In this document: positions 62,431 to 64,000 of the stretch, piece after piece
Layout of the letters: each line of letters starts with the position of its first letter
Position numbering within the stretch: the stretch's first letter is position 1
Source: Posidonia oceanica
Taxonomy: Eukaryota; Streptophyta; Magnoliopsida; Alismatales; Posidoniaceae
DNA: 64,000 nt
Assembly: GCA_037176725.1 (NCBI GenBank)
Contig: JAZBRS010000039.1
Span: 22,170,001-22,234,000 of the forward strand
Direction of reading: 5' to 3'
Position numbers and translations under genes: made by a program
Notes under the pieces: generated by a model
Told to the model about the DNA's origin: nothing
The model's input: only the letters and a program-made list of their open reading frames with translations
Database searches by the model: none

Positions 62431-64000
62431 GCGTGCAAAATAAATGCAGTGCAGAAGTTCAGGAAGATATACCTAGAGATCCGGGAGTCTGATCGGAGAT
62501 CTGTTTGGTCCATGCTGAAGACCGCTTCGCTGCGGTCGCCTGGGCAGCTTACTTGGGGAGATCCGACGGTCGGATTGAAAGATATCGCGGCTCCGGAGCA
62601 GAAGGGCCAGAACAGGAGAGAAGAATGGATCTAAGTGTTCAGGAGGTCCTAGGGGTGTGCTGGAGGTCCTCCCAAGTGAAGGGGAGTTAGAAGTGCTTGA
62701 TGTATGCAAAGGGGAGCTTAAATGCAAGATTAAAATGGATGCGGAATGCATGCAAAGCCAGAAAAGACAAGGAAAAGCCATTTGGAAAGAACAGGGGTTT
62801 AAAAGCATTTTTGAAAAAGAAAGGGGCTAAAATGCAAATTTTCCAGAAAACAGGGGTTCTAGGGAGTCCGGGAATGCAAATGGAGGGTTTACATGCAATT
62901 TTTGCAAACATGGGAGTTAAAATGCAACTTAGGGGTAAAACAGTCTTTTCACATCATTTTTAAAAGATGCAAGGCTCTATGTGTGATTTTCAAATCATGC
63001 AGGGTCTGAAAATGCAATTTTATATGCAAAATATACTCTGAAAAAAAGATTACAGGACTACAGTGTGATTTTTAAAAAGATCAGGGTCAAAAATGCAATG
63101 TGATAAGCAAATATGCATGCAAAATGATTACTGTGTATTTAAAAAGGGTCTGTATGCAAAAATGAAAAAATAGAGGGGCCACGGTGCAATGCATCAACCA
63201 AAAAATAAAGTCAGAACCTAAGTTGCTACAGTGCTTTGGACCTAAATGCAAAACAGAAACATGCAGGGACCTAGAATGCAATGCAGCATGGTAAAATGTA
63301 TGTAATTAACTAGACTGATTTAAAACAGGACCTAAGTGCAATAATGGAAAGCAGAAGGACTAAAGTACAAGATTTTAAAACTAAAACGCACAGTAAATAG
63401 ACCTGAATGCAGATACTGAGAAACAGGGATAAAAAGTGCAATTTAACATGATTTCAGATCATAAACATAGCAGATTTAATTAAATAAGGACCGGAATGCA
63501 AATAATTGGAAACTGAAACAGAAAATGCAATTTTCGGGCAAAATAGCTAAGTTAGAAGAAAATAAAGCTACAGTGATTTGCAGGCCGTCGGCCACTGTAG
63601 CAGCTGCTACCAGTGGCCGACAGAGGGGGCTAGAAGCTGCTGAAAGCGAGGCGGACCGTCGGGCGAGAGTCGCCCGGTCCTGGCGGAGCGCGGGGGACGT
63701 GCGGCGAGCGACGGCGTGGCCTGGAGCAGAGCTGAAGAGCCGCCGGAGATCTGAACTGAGTTGAAGACAGTCCGGCGAGAGGAAGCGACGTCAGAGGAAG
63801 CAGAGGCTGTGAGCGGAGTCCTGGCAGCCGTGCGAAGCTAGGACGACTGACGGGGAGCCGTTCTGCAGCTCGGCGCGACGGGACGAGCGTCGAGCTCGTC
63901 GGGGAAGAAAGGTCAGCGACGGCGCTGACCTCGCGACAACGGCCGCGAAACCCCCTTTTGAGGGGCGGAAAAGCAGGAGAAGAGGAAAAGGAGGCTAACG

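Larger units (their letters stand above)
39598..64000 (-). mobile_element. E2, young giant Tat-like Ty3/gypsy element (5' LTR cut by window edge)
   Basis: Sense is the minus strand. 3' LTR 39598-45599, internal region 45600-60840 (15.2 kb), 5' LTR from 60841 to beyond 64000. If the 5' LTR is colinear with the 3' LTR apart from the 180-base difference seen, it ends near 66662, making the element ~27 kb. The two LTRs differ by roughly 20 substitutions in the ~3.1 kb visible (by eye), so insertion is recent. gag-pro-pol has one stop and ORF3 one stop; otherwise the coding region is open. Confidence 0.9.
60841..64000 (-). mobile_element. E2 5' LTR, partial
   Basis: Colinear with 39598-42937 of the 3' LTR except for exactly two missing 90-bp units in the 30-bp array (offset 21243 before it, 21063 after). 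The terminal CA of the LTR has become TA (TATAGTAAT on the plus strand). About 20 other differences by eye, several inside the array. It continues past the window edge. Confidence 0.93.

Noticed and set aside
17923..64000. Two elements in tandem sharing the LTR at 39598-45599
   Set aside because: That LTR matches the 5' LTR of E2 almost perfectly and is clearly diverged from E1's 3' LTR. E1's PBS is interrupted at the junction. Nested insertion fits better, though only sequence beyond the window can exclude a tandem.

Overview
This window is plant nuclear DNA, and everything identifiable in it is transposable-element sequence. The evidence is Ty3/gypsy polyproteins of the Tat type (two RNase H domains, integrase without chromodomain), CACTA (En/Spm) transposase remnants with CACTA termini, and an L1-type LINE with a plant-style RNase H. 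I see no host gene, tRNA, rRNA or CRISPR array. The species cannot be named from the sequence; a large, repeat-rich angiosperm genome fits best.

Layout. (1) 1-11003, plus strand: the 3' part of a decayed Tat-like element, here E3. It holds a broken gag, has lost pro-pol, keeps noncoding 3' modules, a 51-bp tandem array and a polypurine tract (PPT), and ends in a 2.7-kb 3' LTR (8308-11003). A solo LTR of the same family (1538-4242) sits inside it. (2) 11004-15009, minus strand: a CACTA remnant with TNP2-like and Transposase_24-like fragments and one terminal repeat. (3) 15213-15463: the end of a second CACTA element, interrupted by (4) a minus-strand LINE (15464-17922) with half an RT, a zf-RVT region and RNase H. 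(5) 17923-39597, minus strand: E1, an old giant Tat-like element that interrupts the LINE. It shows its 3' LTR (5.8 kb), tandem arrays, a 400-codon ORF3, degraded pol and gag-pro, and its 5' leader. (6) 39598 to beyond 64000, minus strand: E2, a young relative with a 6.0-kb 3' LTR, arrays, ORF3, pol, gag-pro, leader, a tRNA-Arg primer-binding site (PBS) and a 5' LTR cut off by the window edge.

E1 and E2 share one plan: LTR, PBS, long leader, gag-pro-pol in one frame, a spacer, ORF3 (resembling plant mobile domain/DUF7745 proteins), diversified tandem repeats, a conserved RNA hairpin, PPT and LTR. E2 has one nonsense codon in gag-pro-pol and one in ORF3. E2 appears to have inserted inside the PBS of E1, so E1's own 5' LTR and the rest of the LINE should lie beyond the right edge.

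The most interesting signals are: ORF3, which has the same length and no indel in both elements; a hairpin before the PPT that shows a compensatory base-pair change between families; splice-donor-like sites at the same place in the LTRs with matching acceptor-like sites before gag; and several unrelated-looking arrays built on one GATA...TATC dyad. All coordinates and comparisons were made by eye.
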